DNA of 64,000 nt from Lyngbya aestuarii BL J (GTDB taxonomy: Bacteria; Cyanobacteriota; Cyanobacteriia; Cyanobacteriales; Microcoleaceae), in the NCBI RefSeq assembly GCF_000478195.2, contig NZ_AUZM01000028.1, forward strand, positions 1-64,000, in the 5' to 3' direction. Positions 36,675 to 45,812 of the stretch are shown piece by piece (within the stretch, counting starts at the first letter, position 1; every line of letters begins with the position of its first letter). Made by a program: the position numbers and the translations under genes. Under the pieces are notes generated by a model that saw only the letters and a list, made by a program, of their open reading frames with translations, did not search any database and was not told the origin of the DNA.

Positions 36675-37001
36675 GGTAAGGTTTAGGGTAAGGCATTGTG
36701 TAGGCTCTATTATTGCTAATTTTAGCTTGACTTGGGTAAAACAGACAGTTGCCCCAATTTGATCAACAAGATTTAACGCTCATTTAATCGCAATATCGGG
36801 CATAATACGAAAGCTGAACCTTTCCTCTCACATGACCGCTTTTTCAGTGACCTATTCACAAAGCCAATATGTTGCTTGTTAACGAAGCCTTGAACACGAA
36901 GTTGTGATGTCTAGAAACGGACAGTCCTAAATCAAGAACGGGTTACTGAAAACTGAGAACTGTGTTGGGGAGTAATCTACTACTAAGAGGAGGATGTTCC
37001 A
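36675..37001. other. Divergent intergenic region
   Basis: A 327-base region between divergent genes, so it must hold the promoters of both sides. AGAGGAGG at about 36983-36991 is the ribosome binding site for the gene at 37002. No tRNA, repeat or riboswitch-like structure was recognised. Confidence 0.6.
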
Positions 37002-37676
37002 ATGAGTGATTTTAAACCGACACCTGAAACAAATTTAACAACAACTCAATTGTTAGAACGTTATCGGATTGGTGATGAAGCAACGCTGAGAACTTGGGCG
37101 CAATTGCATGGGTTGAATGGAAATCACGGGATGTATGCGCCGAATGAAGTGGAGTTAATTGATCATGTTCATCATCATTTACAAAATTTGGGAATGAGTA
37201 TTGATGAGTACAAACATCTCGTTAGTCGTCGTCTAAATCGTTCTTCTACTGCGCCGTCTTCTGGGGTGAATTCTGCGCCTCACTCTCAACCGATAGAACA
37301 ACCTGTTTTCCCCCCTCAGCCTTCTGTTAATCATTCTGCTAATCATTCCGCTGAGAATAATTTATCTGAAAACTCAGAAGAATTGACTCAACAAGCTTCC
37401 GGGGCGATTGAGATGCTGATGGAACAATATTCAGAAGCAATTGACTACATGGGAGAACAAATTGCTGACCAATTTATTGAGGAGTTGGATGCTTCTGTGA
37501 TGCGACATCTCAGTAGAAAGGTACAACAACGGTTCACTATGAATGGTCAAGTGAGGTCGAATCGTCTCATGAAAGTTATTGAAGGCGTATTTCAATCTAA
37601 AAATAAGAGATTGTTGATGGGTTCTCCTTCGGAAGATTCGGGTTTACAGATGGAAAATACCCATCGTTTGGGTTAG
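37002..37676 (+). CDS. Unknown protein with an N-terminal helical, possibly DNA-binding, domain
   Basis: A 224-residue soluble protein. The first about 75 residues (TTTQLLERYRIGDEATLRTWAQLHGL, YAPNEVELIDHVHHHLQNLGMSIDEYKHLV) have the layout of a MerR/excisionase-like winged helix. A Ser/Pro/His-rich linker (about 80-125) follows, and a helical C-terminal domain (IEMLMEQYSEAIDYMGEQIADQFIEELD) that could oligomerise. I do not recognise a named family. The start ATG is preceded by a good AGAGGAGG site. Confidence 0.7.
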   Translation: MSDFKPTPETNLTTTQLLERYRIGDEATLRTWAQLHGLNGNHGMYAPNEVELIDHVHHHLQNLGMSIDEYKHLVSRRLNRSSTAPSSGVNSAPHSQPIEQPVFPPQPSVNHSANHSAENNLSENSEELTQQASGAIEMLMEQYSEAIDYMGEQIADQFIEELDASVMRHLSRKVQQRFTMNGQVRSNRLMKVIEGVFQSKNKRLLMGSPSEDSGLQMENTHRLG

Positions 37677-37826
37677 GTAAATCTGTCTCAAGGAAGAACT
37701 GGGGAGTCGTCTAAACCGATTAAAATAAGTCAGTCGGATGAAAGGTTGACTTTCAACGAACAGAACGACTCCCTCGTTCTATTTTCTCGCATTCCAGCTT
37801 CACTATTCCGCTAGGAGTCAGTATTA

Positions 37827-38303
37827 ATGATTAAGTCTTGGATGGTGATTGGAGGAGTTGCTTTTCTGGTTGCTTTTGGCGGAAATCTCTTTTTTCAATC
37901 TGATGATCAGAAATGGTTTCGACGATTACAACGCCCGCGTTGGTTGGTATTTGAACGGCTTATTCCTCTGATTTGGACGGTGGTTTTTATTGGGTTGGCT
38001 TGGTCTGCGGTGATTGTTTGGGAACAAGAACCGGGAACGTTGCGAACTTGGTTATTGATGGGATTGTATTTGTTGGTTGAGGTGGTGACGATTGCTTATA
38101 CTCCTGTTATGTGTAAAACCAGAAGTCTACAAGTTGGGACGATTATTGGTGGGACAGGGGCGATTTTGTGTGTGATGTTAGCGATTAGTGTTTTACCGAT
38201 TTCTCAATGGGCGATGATTCTTTTACTTCCCTATATTCTCTGGAGTCCTGTGGGTACGTTTGTGACTTGGAAAATGGCTCATCTGAATCCAGCAGATGCG
38301 TAA
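37827..38303 (+). CDS. TspO/MBR family membrane protein
   Basis: A 158-residue protein with five predicted transmembrane helices and the TspO landmarks: WFRRLQRPRWLVFERLIPLIWTVVFIGLAWSA (split here over W-P-W positions) and the C-terminal PYILWSPVGTFVTWKMAHLNP. TspO proteins bind tetrapyrroles and are stress-linked in bacteria. The WxxxPxW motif is modified (RPRWLVF), so tetrapyrrole binding is not certain. The C-terminus overlaps the convergent 90-residue frame by 25 bases. Confidence 0.85.
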   Translation: MIKSWMVIGGVAFLVAFGGNLFFQSDDQKWFRRLQRPRWLVFERLIPLIWTVVFIGLAWSAVIVWEQEPGTLRTWLLMGLYLLVEVVTIAYTPVMCKTRSLQVGTIIGGTGAILCVMLAISVLPISQWAMILLLPYILWSPVGTFVTWKMAHLNPADA

Positions 38304-38551
38304 ATCGGTTGAAAAGATTCCTTGATGATCGGCTTTTTGGGGAGAATGGGTTGGGGTTCAAAAAAGTTGAGGGGTATGAATTTAGATGTTCCTTGTAATC
38401 TTGCAGAACCTGCAACATATTGATGGATTTCTAACCACTTTTGATCGGCGAAAGATTGTAATGTAAAACTTTGATAAATGATTCCCTGACAGAGTGAACC
38501 ATCGGGGTTACTTTGTCCGTTGGATTGAAAGCTATAAAATCGATAAGCCAC
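38279..38551 (-). CDS. Small conserved-looking protein, unknown function
   Basis: A 90-residue frame starting with GTG (AYRFYSFQSNGQSNPDGSLCQGIIYQ). The composition is protein-like and polar/aromatic rather than random, and the C-terminus is Pro/Phe-rich. It overlaps the end of the convergent TspO gene by 25 bases. No family is recognised. The weak ribosome binding site and the overlap keep confidence moderate. Confidence 0.5.
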   Translation of the reverse strand: MAYRFYSFQSNGQSNPDGSLCQGIIYQSFTLQSFADQKWLEIHQYVAGSARLQGTSKFIPLNFFEPQPILPKKPIIKESFQPIYASAGFR

Positions 38552-38670
38552 AGACTTCTAATTTGGGGTAAAGGTAGACGCTCGTTTCACGAAAATAAAA
38601 GGCGTTTTGTCTGAGGTAATTTATCTTTTTAGATCTTACAATCTTTTTGAGGATTTGTAAATATTAGGGG

Positions 38671-38898
38671 TTAGCTTTGACATTTTTTCTTTGATTTTAC
38701 CCCAAAACCCAGTAAACCCAGACTAAGTAAACTTTTTGTATAAATGGGTTCAGGAATATCTGTGGTAACGGTTACAAAACTCAGTTGATTAATCGCAATT
38801 GCTCTTTGGGGTTCAGAACTACTCAATACAAGTTTCGCAATATTTGCTGTTTTCAGAAAAGGTAAAGTTTTCTTGAGTGAGGTTAATATTGACTCGGG
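38671..38898 (-). pseudogene. 3' fragment of a PEP-CTERM protein gene
   Basis: The minus-strand frame reads from ILTSLKKTLPFLKT to AINQLSFVTVTTDIPEPIYTKSLLSLGLLGFGVKSKKK. The ending (IPEP, a hydrophobic helix, then basic KSKKK) is the PEP-CTERM sorting signal of exosortase-processed exported proteins, and the preceding INQLSFVTVTT is the usual end of their beta-sandwich domain. Only this 3' tail is present; upstream is pepP's palindromic end, so the gene has lost its body. An intact cargo gene and the exosortase are not in this window. Confidence 0.6.
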
Positions 38899-38946
38899 AA
38901 TCGAGTCATCGCCGGCTCCGGCGATCATCGCCGGAGTACCGATGAC
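38891..38946. repeat. Clustered inverted repeats overlapping the 3' end of pepP
   Basis: Two neighbouring hairpins: GACTCG (38891-38896) / CGAGTC (38902-38907), and ATCGCCGG (38908-38915) / CCGGCGAT (38918-38925). A third, longer pairing joins GTCATCG (38905-38911) with CGATGAC (38940-38946). The repeat is GC-rich in an AT-rich setting and encodes the odd SGDDRRSRR tail of PepP. It could be a mobile palindromic element or a terminator-like structure. Confidence 0.65.
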
Positions 38947-40324
38947 TTTGAACAAGGGCTTCAACTTGACTGGCTGAGTTCGGTAAGTCTGCCGTCAAGA
39001 CTTCGGTTCCGGTTTCTGTGATTAAGACATCATCTTCAATACGAATTCCCCGGACATCCGCAAATTGTTCTAGCTTCTCCCAATTCACTACATTTTGATA
39101 TTTTTTCCGATTTTCTGGATTATTTAAAATCGCCGGAACTTGATAAAAACCGGGTTCAATTGTCACTAACATTCCTGCTTTTAACGGACGATTTAACCGC
39201 AAATATCCTAACCCAAACCGTTCGCTTCTTGTTCTTCCTGCTTCGTATCCGGCTAAATCTCCTAAATCTTCCATATCATGCACATCTAACCCCAATAAAT
39301 GACCAATTCCATGGGGGAAAAATAAAGCATGAGCATCTTGTTCGACTAAATCACTCGGTTGACCTTTTAATATTCCTATATCAACCAATCCTTCTGCTAT
39401 CTTTAAAGCCGCTAACAGATGAATATCCCGATATTCTACTCCAGGTTTCATCTGATCAATACAAGCATCATGGGCGGCTAAAATGATCTCATAAATATCC
39501 CGTTGAGTTGGGGAAAATTGACCAGAAACAGGCCAAGTTCGGGTAACATCTCCTGCCCATCCCATTGGAGTCTCAGCACCCACATCAGCTAATAGTAAAT
39601 CCCCCGTTTGTAGAGGGTGAAAATACTGTTCGTTGTGCAGAACTTGACCGTGAACCGTGACAATGCTATTGTAAGAGCAAGTTGTATTGTGGGAAAGTAT
39701 AACCTTTTCCATTTCTGCTCTCACTTGCGCTTCGGTTTTTGCCTGTGTCGTGACTGCCATACCTGCTTTGTGAGCTTCTACGGTAATTTTGGCGGCTTGG
39801 CGAAGTTCTGTTAAAGCAGCCTGATCGTGACACGAGCGTAACGTAATAATCGCTTTAATGAGTTCTAAATCAATGCCTGTCGCTGCTTTTGGCAGAGGAA
39901 CCGAACGTTTGAGTAACTGAAACTGTTGAGTTTGGGTGATCGGGTTTTGTGGTAATATCGTCGCCGCATTTTTGACCCGAGACTCTAACTCAGCCAGAGG
40001 AAATGCTGCATCTGCGCCAATTGTTGCAGCTATTGTATCACGGTTGGGCATTTCTCCATGCCAGAGGGCATAACTCGCGGGTGGATCATCCTTAAACAGT
40101 TCAAGTTTACCACCTTCTAGGCGAATCACCGTATTTTTGAGCGCGAGTCCGGCAAAGTAGAGAAAATGACTACTGGCGCGAAAGGGGTAAGTATTGGCGG
40201 GAAAATTGCGAGAATAATCACCCCCTGACCACAGAATAGCCGGAAAATCGATTAATTTTGCCAGGTGTTCTCGACGAGAACGTAAAGCTTGAGCCAGGGG
40301 TTGGGAAGGGGTAGATCGTTGCAT
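38906..40324 (-). CDS. pepP: Xaa-Pro aminopeptidase (M24B family, PepP-like)
   Basis: This metallopeptidase removes N-terminal residues before proline. The product, about 472 residues, has an N-terminal creatinase/prolidase domain (1-about 170) and a C-terminal pita-bread domain with the metal ligands in LLADVGAE, GDVTRTWP, FPHGIGHLLGLDVHD, TIEPGFY and IEDDVLITE. The GTG nine bases upstream is an alternative start. The last nine residues (SGDDRRSRR) come from the palindromic repeat at 38908-38943 and are probably not part of the ancestral protein. Confidence 0.95.
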   Translation of the reverse strand: MQRSTPSQPLAQALRSRREHLAKLIDFPAILWSGGDYSRNFPANTYPFRASSHFLYFAGLALKNTVIRLEGGKLELFKDDPPASYALWHGEMPNRDTIAATIGADAAFPLAELESRVKNAATILPQNPITQTQQFQLLKRSVPLPKAATGIDLELIKAIITLRSCHDQAALTELRQAAKITVEAHKAGMAVTTQAKTEAQVRAEMEKVILSHNTTCSYNSIVTVHGQVLHNEQYFHPLQTGDLLLADVGAETPMGWAGDVTRTWPVSGQFSPTQRDIYEIILAAHDACIDQMKPGVEYRDIHLLAALKIAEGLVDIGILKGQPSDLVEQDAHALFFPHGIGHLLGLDVHDMEDLGDLAGYEAGRTRSERFGLGYLRLNRPLKAGMLVTIEPGFYQVPAILNNPENRKKYQNVVNWEKLEQFADVRGIRIEDDVLITETGTEVLTADLPNSASQVEALVQSHRYSGDDRRSRR

Positions 40325-40400
40325 CGTTTTCACCAGAGAGTTTGAGTCTTAAATTAAGTCTTGAATTGATCATAATTCTGTGGGCTGAGTTTTGGCAATT

Positions 40401-41714
40401 CTACTTCGGTGAACCATTATTTCCAGGAACAAATACAGTTAACCCATCAGGAATACATTCAATTTCCACCGGAGTTGTACCAATCATTTCCCCATCAACC
40501 ACAATTTTTTGCGGAGGGTTTGCAGTCACTTTTATTTTTGAGGTTCTCAAGTGATAAACATTCGGAAGATCAGGGCTAGTTTTAATTAAGGCTGCACCGA
40601 GCATATTAATCATGGTAGTCACCGCTTGTAATTTCGGATTATTAACGAGTTGCTGAGGATTTGTATTGATTGTTCCAATCGTTACATCTAGGAGATGATC
40701 ATCAAAAATAACTTCACCTTTTCCTTGAGCTAATATAGAGGTTGGAGGGGCGGCGTTAGCAATCGTAATTGCAGCGCAAGTGAGTTGATAAACTTCATGA
40801 TCAATTTCAATTTCTGCTTCAAATAATTGTTGTTCATTGAGTTGCTTCCAACCGGCAATTAAATACGCTAAAGCCCCCCATTGTTCTTTCATGTCTCTGC
40901 TTGCTTTATCAATTGTTTCAGCTTCATAGCCAATGCCTGCGAGTAAAATCATTGGCTTTTGGTTACAATAAGCAGCATCAACAACCCGAGTATTCCCATT
41001 AATAATCACCTGACACGCACTTCTAATGGGCGTTAAAGCCAGAGGAATTCCTAAAGCCACTGCAAAAGCATTAGCAGTTCCTCTCGGAATAATACCCAAT
41101 GGAATTTGAGTTCCAATTAATGTTCCCGCTACCGCAGAAATTGTACCATCACCTCCACTCGCAATGATCAGATCAGGATGGGTTTCTATTGCTTTGATTG
41201 TCAGTTCTTCTGCACTTTCATCGGCTGTCGTTTGATAGACTCGCAAGTGCATATGGGGTTTGAGTAATTGGCGAATTAAAGATAAGTCTTGATTGCCATT
41301 TCCAGAACCGGCAACCGGATTAAAAATTAGATGGGCGACTCGTGAATGACGCAGTTTTTCAAGAATAGCTTCTGCGGTAGCAATATTAATCGCTAAAGGA
41401 ACATTATGAATCGCACAAATGCGTTGTAAGACTTGAATATCGGGTTCGTGGAGTTTGGAAAAAAGCGGATCAATCAAGAAAATAACGGCTAATACTTCTC
41501 CCTCAGCAACTTGGGCGGCAATTTGTATATCTCCCCCTTGTTGTCCTGAAAGCATTTGTTCGATGGGTAGGTTTGTTCCTTGCTGAATTTGTTGTCCAGT
41601 TGTTTCAGTGGCAATCAAGCGATAACGAGAAAAAATGGCTTGATATTGAAGGACAAAATCAACAAGTTCGTCTTTTTTGCGATCGTGAGCAATCAGGGCA
41701 AGGGTAGCAGTCAT
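40401..41714 (-). CDS. Methylglyoxal synthase / diacylglycerol kinase-like fusion
   Basis: A 437-residue two-domain protein. The N-terminal domain (1-about 120) is methylglyoxal synthase-like: catalytic positions equivalent to His19, Asp20, Asp71, Asp91, His98 and Asp101 of the Escherichia coli enzyme are present as His10, Asp11, Asp62, Asp82, His89 and Asp92 (LIALIAHDRKK-like start, GGDIQ, HEPDIQVL). The C-terminal domain (about 125-437) is a lipid-kinase of the DAGK/YegS type with FNPVAGSGNG and ASGGDGTISAVAGTL. The fusion is known in cyanobacteria; its logic (lipid phosphorylation linked to methylglyoxal) is unknown. Confidence 0.93.
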   Translation of the reverse strand: MTATLALIAHDRKKDELVDFVLQYQAIFSRYRLIATETTGQQIQQGTNLPIEQMLSGQQGGDIQIAAQVAEGEVLAVIFLIDPLFSKLHEPDIQVLQRICAIHNVPLAINIATAEAILEKLRHSRVAHLIFNPVAGSGNGNQDLSLIRQLLKPHMHLRVYQTTADESAEELTIKAIETHPDLIIASGGDGTISAVAGTLIGTQIPLGIIPRGTANAFAVALGIPLALTPIRSACQVIINGNTRVVDAAYCNQKPMILLAGIGYEAETIDKASRDMKEQWGALAYLIAGWKQLNEQQLFEAEIEIDHEVYQLTCAAITIANAAPPTSILAQGKGEVIFDDHLLDVTIGTINTNPQQLVNNPKLQAVTTMINMLGAALIKTSPDLPNVYHLRTSKIKVTANPPQKIVVDGEMIGTTPVEIECIPDGLTVFVPGNNGSPK

Positions 41715-41962
41715 ATAAATGTTTACTCGTTCAAGATTTAGGGGGTTAAGAGAGTGATCAATTTCTGGGATTTTTTTGATTATATTGAGTATTATACCAT
41801 GTGGAAAGAGTAAAAACGAAGAGGGTCAAAGGCAAAACGAAACAATTGTTCATCCAATGATTAATTTAGTTAATCCCAAAGAATAATTATTCTTAAAAAA
41901 AGAAGAAGTTTTTGCTAATTTTTTGTAAATTTTGGAGAATATAAACTCTAGAGAAAAATCTT

Positions 41963-44900
41963 TTACCCAATCGCTTTATGAATGTGTTTAGATTGTTTAA
42001 TTTTGGGAACAGAAATCGAAAAATCGGTAGGTGCAATGGGTTGAAGACTCGGATCATTTCCCCCAACTTGGTTTGTCCGAATGAGCAAAAGTGAAGCGCC
42101 TAACTGAAGGAAAATCATTGCCACTTGATCGCAAGTCCAACGGGGAAGTAAAGTTCGCCAACTCGCTATTACTTTTAAGAGAGTTTCTCCAGGAGTTTCT
42201 AGAGGAAAACTGCCTAATGTAGATATATTATACCGCCAATCGGGTCTAACTTTTTTGATCGGTGTGAGATATCGCTGTAAATTTTTAACCAAATCAACTA
42301 ATAAGATAAATCGTTGAGTTTGTTCATGCTGAGGATGTTCTTTCAACCATTTCATAATTAGAGGATTTAACTCAATCTCAGCCATCATCCGCGATAAAGC
42401 AGTATAAAACGCTTGACTTGAATCTTGTACACAAGAATTAATCGCACTCACAAATGTTGTTCCAGTGCCGTCCCCAATGCGATATCGCGCCGCCATAATT
42501 TCCAGTTCATTCATCACATAATTCAGAGGAGAAAAGGTTAACCCATCAAAATCATAGTCTTCGGTTAGAGGACTAAATTTAACCAAAATATCACAAGTTG
42601 GACGACACCCTAACCATCCCCACTGACGCGCCCCCATATATCGTGTCCAATCTAATGTTCCAGAGGTAATTCCACTGCTATTATGGGTATAAATTTGGCG
42701 ATATTCAATATCAAATCGCAATTCACCACTGAGGGGATCTCGAATGACTTTGGCAAATCCAAAAGCAAAATGACCGAAATAAATTCCGAAGGGTGAAAAC
42801 TCGGGATTTTTTCCCCCAATTCCACCAAAAACGTGCATCAGTAACGCCTGTTCTCCTTCTTGCCAATCTTGTGATTTTTTGTTAATATTATTTTCAATTT
42901 CTGGATTGAGAAACGTGGTATAAGCGTGACCTTTATTTTCAACTGTATTATCCCAAGCATGAAAGTTCATAAAGTTGAGTGTTGCTTTTTTCCCTTTGAT
43001 CACACGATCCGGTTTGACAGAAAATAGTGAACGGGGTGCAATCGCTTCAACAACAAACATTCCCTGTGAATTTTTTGCCCCATAAATGTACCAACCGGAT
43101 GAGTTGAGGGGAGATTTTTCAAGTTCATAATTACTGGATGGAAAAACACCATTTCTATTCGCGATCACGGTGGGAATATAAACGATTTCTTCTAAGCGAT
43201 CAAACTGTTTAGATTGACGGTTGTAGTGACGAACAGCAAATAAATCACCGCCTTTAAACTGCACAATTTTAACCAATCCATAAAACCGTCCAATAATTTG
43301 AATGGGATCGCGATTAATATAAACGCTAGGACGTTCTGATCCGTTATCTTCTACTCGAACAGGATCGGGTAATTTTACAATAATATCATCTTCCGGTAAA
43401 GCCCCTGCTAAGGACTCTAACGGATCAACTTTTTGCCAACCCTTAATCCGTTCTGGGTGAATATTTCCTTGACGTTGACTGAGATAAGCTTGATCGATAA
43501 AATTAACATCTTGAGTGACTAATTTAACGTAAGTTTGTACCCGAGTCTCATGATGCCAACGTAAATTAACAATTTGACCGATACGATGTTGATTGGCATG
43601 ACTAGCCTGATAAATTTCTAACCAAACCCCTTTAATCTTTTGACGTTCTTCGACAGGAGGTAAAATTAAACGTCCGATCCAAGTCCCAACAGGTTGATAA
43701 TATTCTCGGTTAATAGATTGATGGAGAGGATAATAACTGGGTTGATTAAATAAAGCCTTTTTATAGCGTTCATAGTTGCTAATTCTTTTGAATTTTTCCG
43801 GATCTAAGCCCGTTTTTTCCCAATCTTTTAGTAAAATTCCAGTAATAATATCGACAGTTTGCTGAAGATGAGTCCGACCATCTGGTAAAAAAGTCTCTGC
43901 TGCCATCGGTCCCTCAAAACCGTTATGACCGACAGGGCCAAGAGAAATCAGGGAAATTTTACCTCGACGTTTGGCACAATTCCAATAGGAGAGAAACCAC
44001 AGCGGCCAACGTCCAGGAAACATGATCGGCCCCAACGGTTCAACGGTATCTTTGTCGCCAACCAGGTGATAAAGCTGTTCAACTTGCATCGCCCCGGTAT
44101 TTCCACTCATTACCCCGGCGAGGGAAATCACTTCTATCGGTGCGTTGAGAGTTTGTTTTAAATATGAAACTGCCCCCATCGACATCTGACCCCCACCGCT
44201 GTAGCCAATTAATGTGACAGGCGTTTGACTGCCGACGGGATAACCAAAACTCACCAAACTATTAAATAAAACCTGTGCTAAACCTTGATTTTGAATCGGG
44301 CCGTAACGAGGATCTGCGGAAATGGCAACGGCGACAATATTACGAATATTGATGATCAAACCAATAGGATTAGCGGGATTTTTCAGGGAGATCGACTCAA
44401 TAATTCGCCATAAAAAACCCACTTGATAATTTTCGCTGAGGGATTGGTTGTTAACAGAATAGGGCATAATTCCCTGAACAATTAAAACATTTTTAGGAAG
44501 ACCGCTGGCTAATTCATTCAGTAACTGTTGAACGCTCGGAAGATATTCAGAGGAACCCTGGTTAATTCCGTCTAAATACATAATGTAGCGATCAATTTGA
44601 GTCGAGGAGGAAATCGTCTCAACAGGACTTCCTAAGTATTCTAAAGGTTCTGTTCCATACCATCCAGCCCACCATCCTAATGCTTCTAAAGGGGTTAATA
44701 GAATGGAAATAAATAGAGCAACTAAACTAATCCCAATCAGGTTTAAAATAAGTTTAACGGTAACGCCTAATGTTCGATACCAGGTAAAAATATTACTAGG
44801 AGAGTTTGTTGATAAAAAGATGACGACTGCAAACACAAAAAATGCAATTAAAATCAGTTGCCATCTCAATAATTTTCGCGGTGAACGTCCACTTTTTACG

Positions 44901-45592
44901 GTGGTACTGGCTTCGATTAAAACTTCATTACTGACGTCTTTGAGCGTCGTTGGGTTTCCAGCTAAAACGATTTGTTCAAGTCCTTGACGATCTGTAACCA
45001 GTTGTGTTCCAGCGACTTTATTTTGTATCCATCGTCCTAAAGCAACAATGGGACGACCAACAGTTCGTTGAAGGCTTTGAAACACCACCCAACCCATTCC
45101 CGCACAGACAAAAGCTTCCCAAGTTCCCAAATTAATTAGGGTTTGTAATCCAACAATTTCTGCTAACAAACTCCAGAGTGAAAGTAAAATAAAAATGGGT
45201 ATACCAAAGTAAGGTAATCCGGTTAAAAAGCTAAATAATAATGGAGCATAGCTCAGTCCCAAGGTTCGTAGAACAGCAATTAGTTCTAGTTCAGTCAGTC
45301 GAGTTCCAGATAATAAATGACTCCCTAACCACACACTAATTGCCCAAAAAATGTAGGCAAAAACAAATAAGATAGCGGCGATACCCAGACTGAAGAAAAA
45401 ACGTAGCGGTTTGACTCGGTTAATAAACAAAACAACGCATTGACCAATCGCTTGGGATAATCCCGCAATAATGACGATTGTGAGGGCGACGGTTTTTCCT
45501 CCAGAAATCGTGCTAATTTGGGTGTAGACTTCAGGATTGAGGGTGAGCGTTCCCCAAACTAAAGACCAAAATTGATCAAAGGCTGTTTCCAT
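41963..45592 (-). CDS. Large membrane protein with alpha/beta hydrolase-like domain
   Basis: A 1209-residue protein, not assigned to a named family. Residues 1-about 180 hold several transmembrane segments in a Yip1-like layout, another pair lies near 245-300, and a soluble part follows. Near residue 464 is GYSGGGQMS, a G-x-S-x-G nucleophile elbow, in an alpha/beta hydrolase-like context (LIINIRN, VTLIGYSGGG). The remaining ~650 residues form other soluble domains, with LSLGPVGHNGFEGPMA in the hydrolase C-terminus and a DNKGHAYTTF-like segment. The protein is expected at a membrane with its catalytic part soluble. No substrate can be named. Confidence 0.8.
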   Translation of the reverse strand: METAFDQFWSLVWGTLTLNPEVYTQISTISGGKTVALTIVIIAGLSQAIGQCVVLFINRVKPLRFFFSLGIAAILFVFAYIFWAISVWLGSHLLSGTRLTELELIAVLRTLGLSYAPLLFSFLTGLPYFGIPIFILLSLWSLLAEIVGLQTLINLGTWEAFVCAGMGWVVFQSLQRTVGRPIVALGRWIQNKVAGTQLVTDRQGLEQIVLAGNPTTLKDVSNEVLIEASTTVKSGRSPRKLLRWQLILIAFFVFAVVIFLSTNSPSNIFTWYRTLGVTVKLILNLIGISLVALFISILLTPLEALGWWAGWYGTEPLEYLGSPVETISSSTQIDRYIMYLDGINQGSSEYLPSVQQLLNELASGLPKNVLIVQGIMPYSVNNQSLSENYQVGFLWRIIESISLKNPANPIGLIINIRNIVAVAISADPRYGPIQNQGLAQVLFNSLVSFGYPVGSQTPVTLIGYSGGGQMSMGAVSYLKQTLNAPIEVISLAGVMSGNTGAMQVEQLYHLVGDKDTVEPLGPIMFPGRWPLWFLSYWNCAKRRGKISLISLGPVGHNGFEGPMAAETFLPDGRTHLQQTVDIITGILLKDWEKTGLDPEKFKRISNYERYKKALFNQPSYYPLHQSINREYYQPVGTWIGRLILPPVEERQKIKGVWLEIYQASHANQHRIGQIVNLRWHHETRVQTYVKLVTQDVNFIDQAYLSQRQGNIHPERIKGWQKVDPLESLAGALPEDDIIVKLPDPVRVEDNGSERPSVYINRDPIQIIGRFYGLVKIVQFKGGDLFAVRHYNRQSKQFDRLEEIVYIPTVIANRNGVFPSSNYELEKSPLNSSGWYIYGAKNSQGMFVVEAIAPRSLFSVKPDRVIKGKKATLNFMNFHAWDNTVENKGHAYTTFLNPEIENNINKKSQDWQEGEQALLMHVFGGIGGKNPEFSPFGIYFGHFAFGFAKVIRDPLSGELRFDIEYRQIYTHNSSGITSGTLDWTRYMGARQWGWLGCRPTCDILVKFSPLTEDYDFDGLTFSPLNYVMNELEIMAARYRIGDGTGTTFVSAINSCVQDSSQAFYTALSRMMAEIELNPLIMKWLKEHPQHEQTQRFILLVDLVKNLQRYLTPIKKVRPDWRYNISTLGSFPLETPGETLLKVIASWRTLLPRWTCDQVAMIFLQLGASLLLIRTNQVGGNDPSLQPIAPTDFSISVPKIKQSKHIHKAIG

Positions 45593-45812
45593 TGTTGTGA
45601 GTCGGTCAGCGATGCGGTCAGTTGAGAAGATAAAATTATCCTCGTTAAAATTTTAATCGATTCTGAACCTCAAAACGAATAAAATTTTGTGAAGATCGGG
45701 CAGTAAATTATTTTTGATAGATTGTTTATGGATTGATTTTGGCAAAGTGGCAGTTGTCAGCAATATGATAAATAAGCTAATGTAAGCACAAATTTTTAAA
45801 GTGAGGTGTTCC

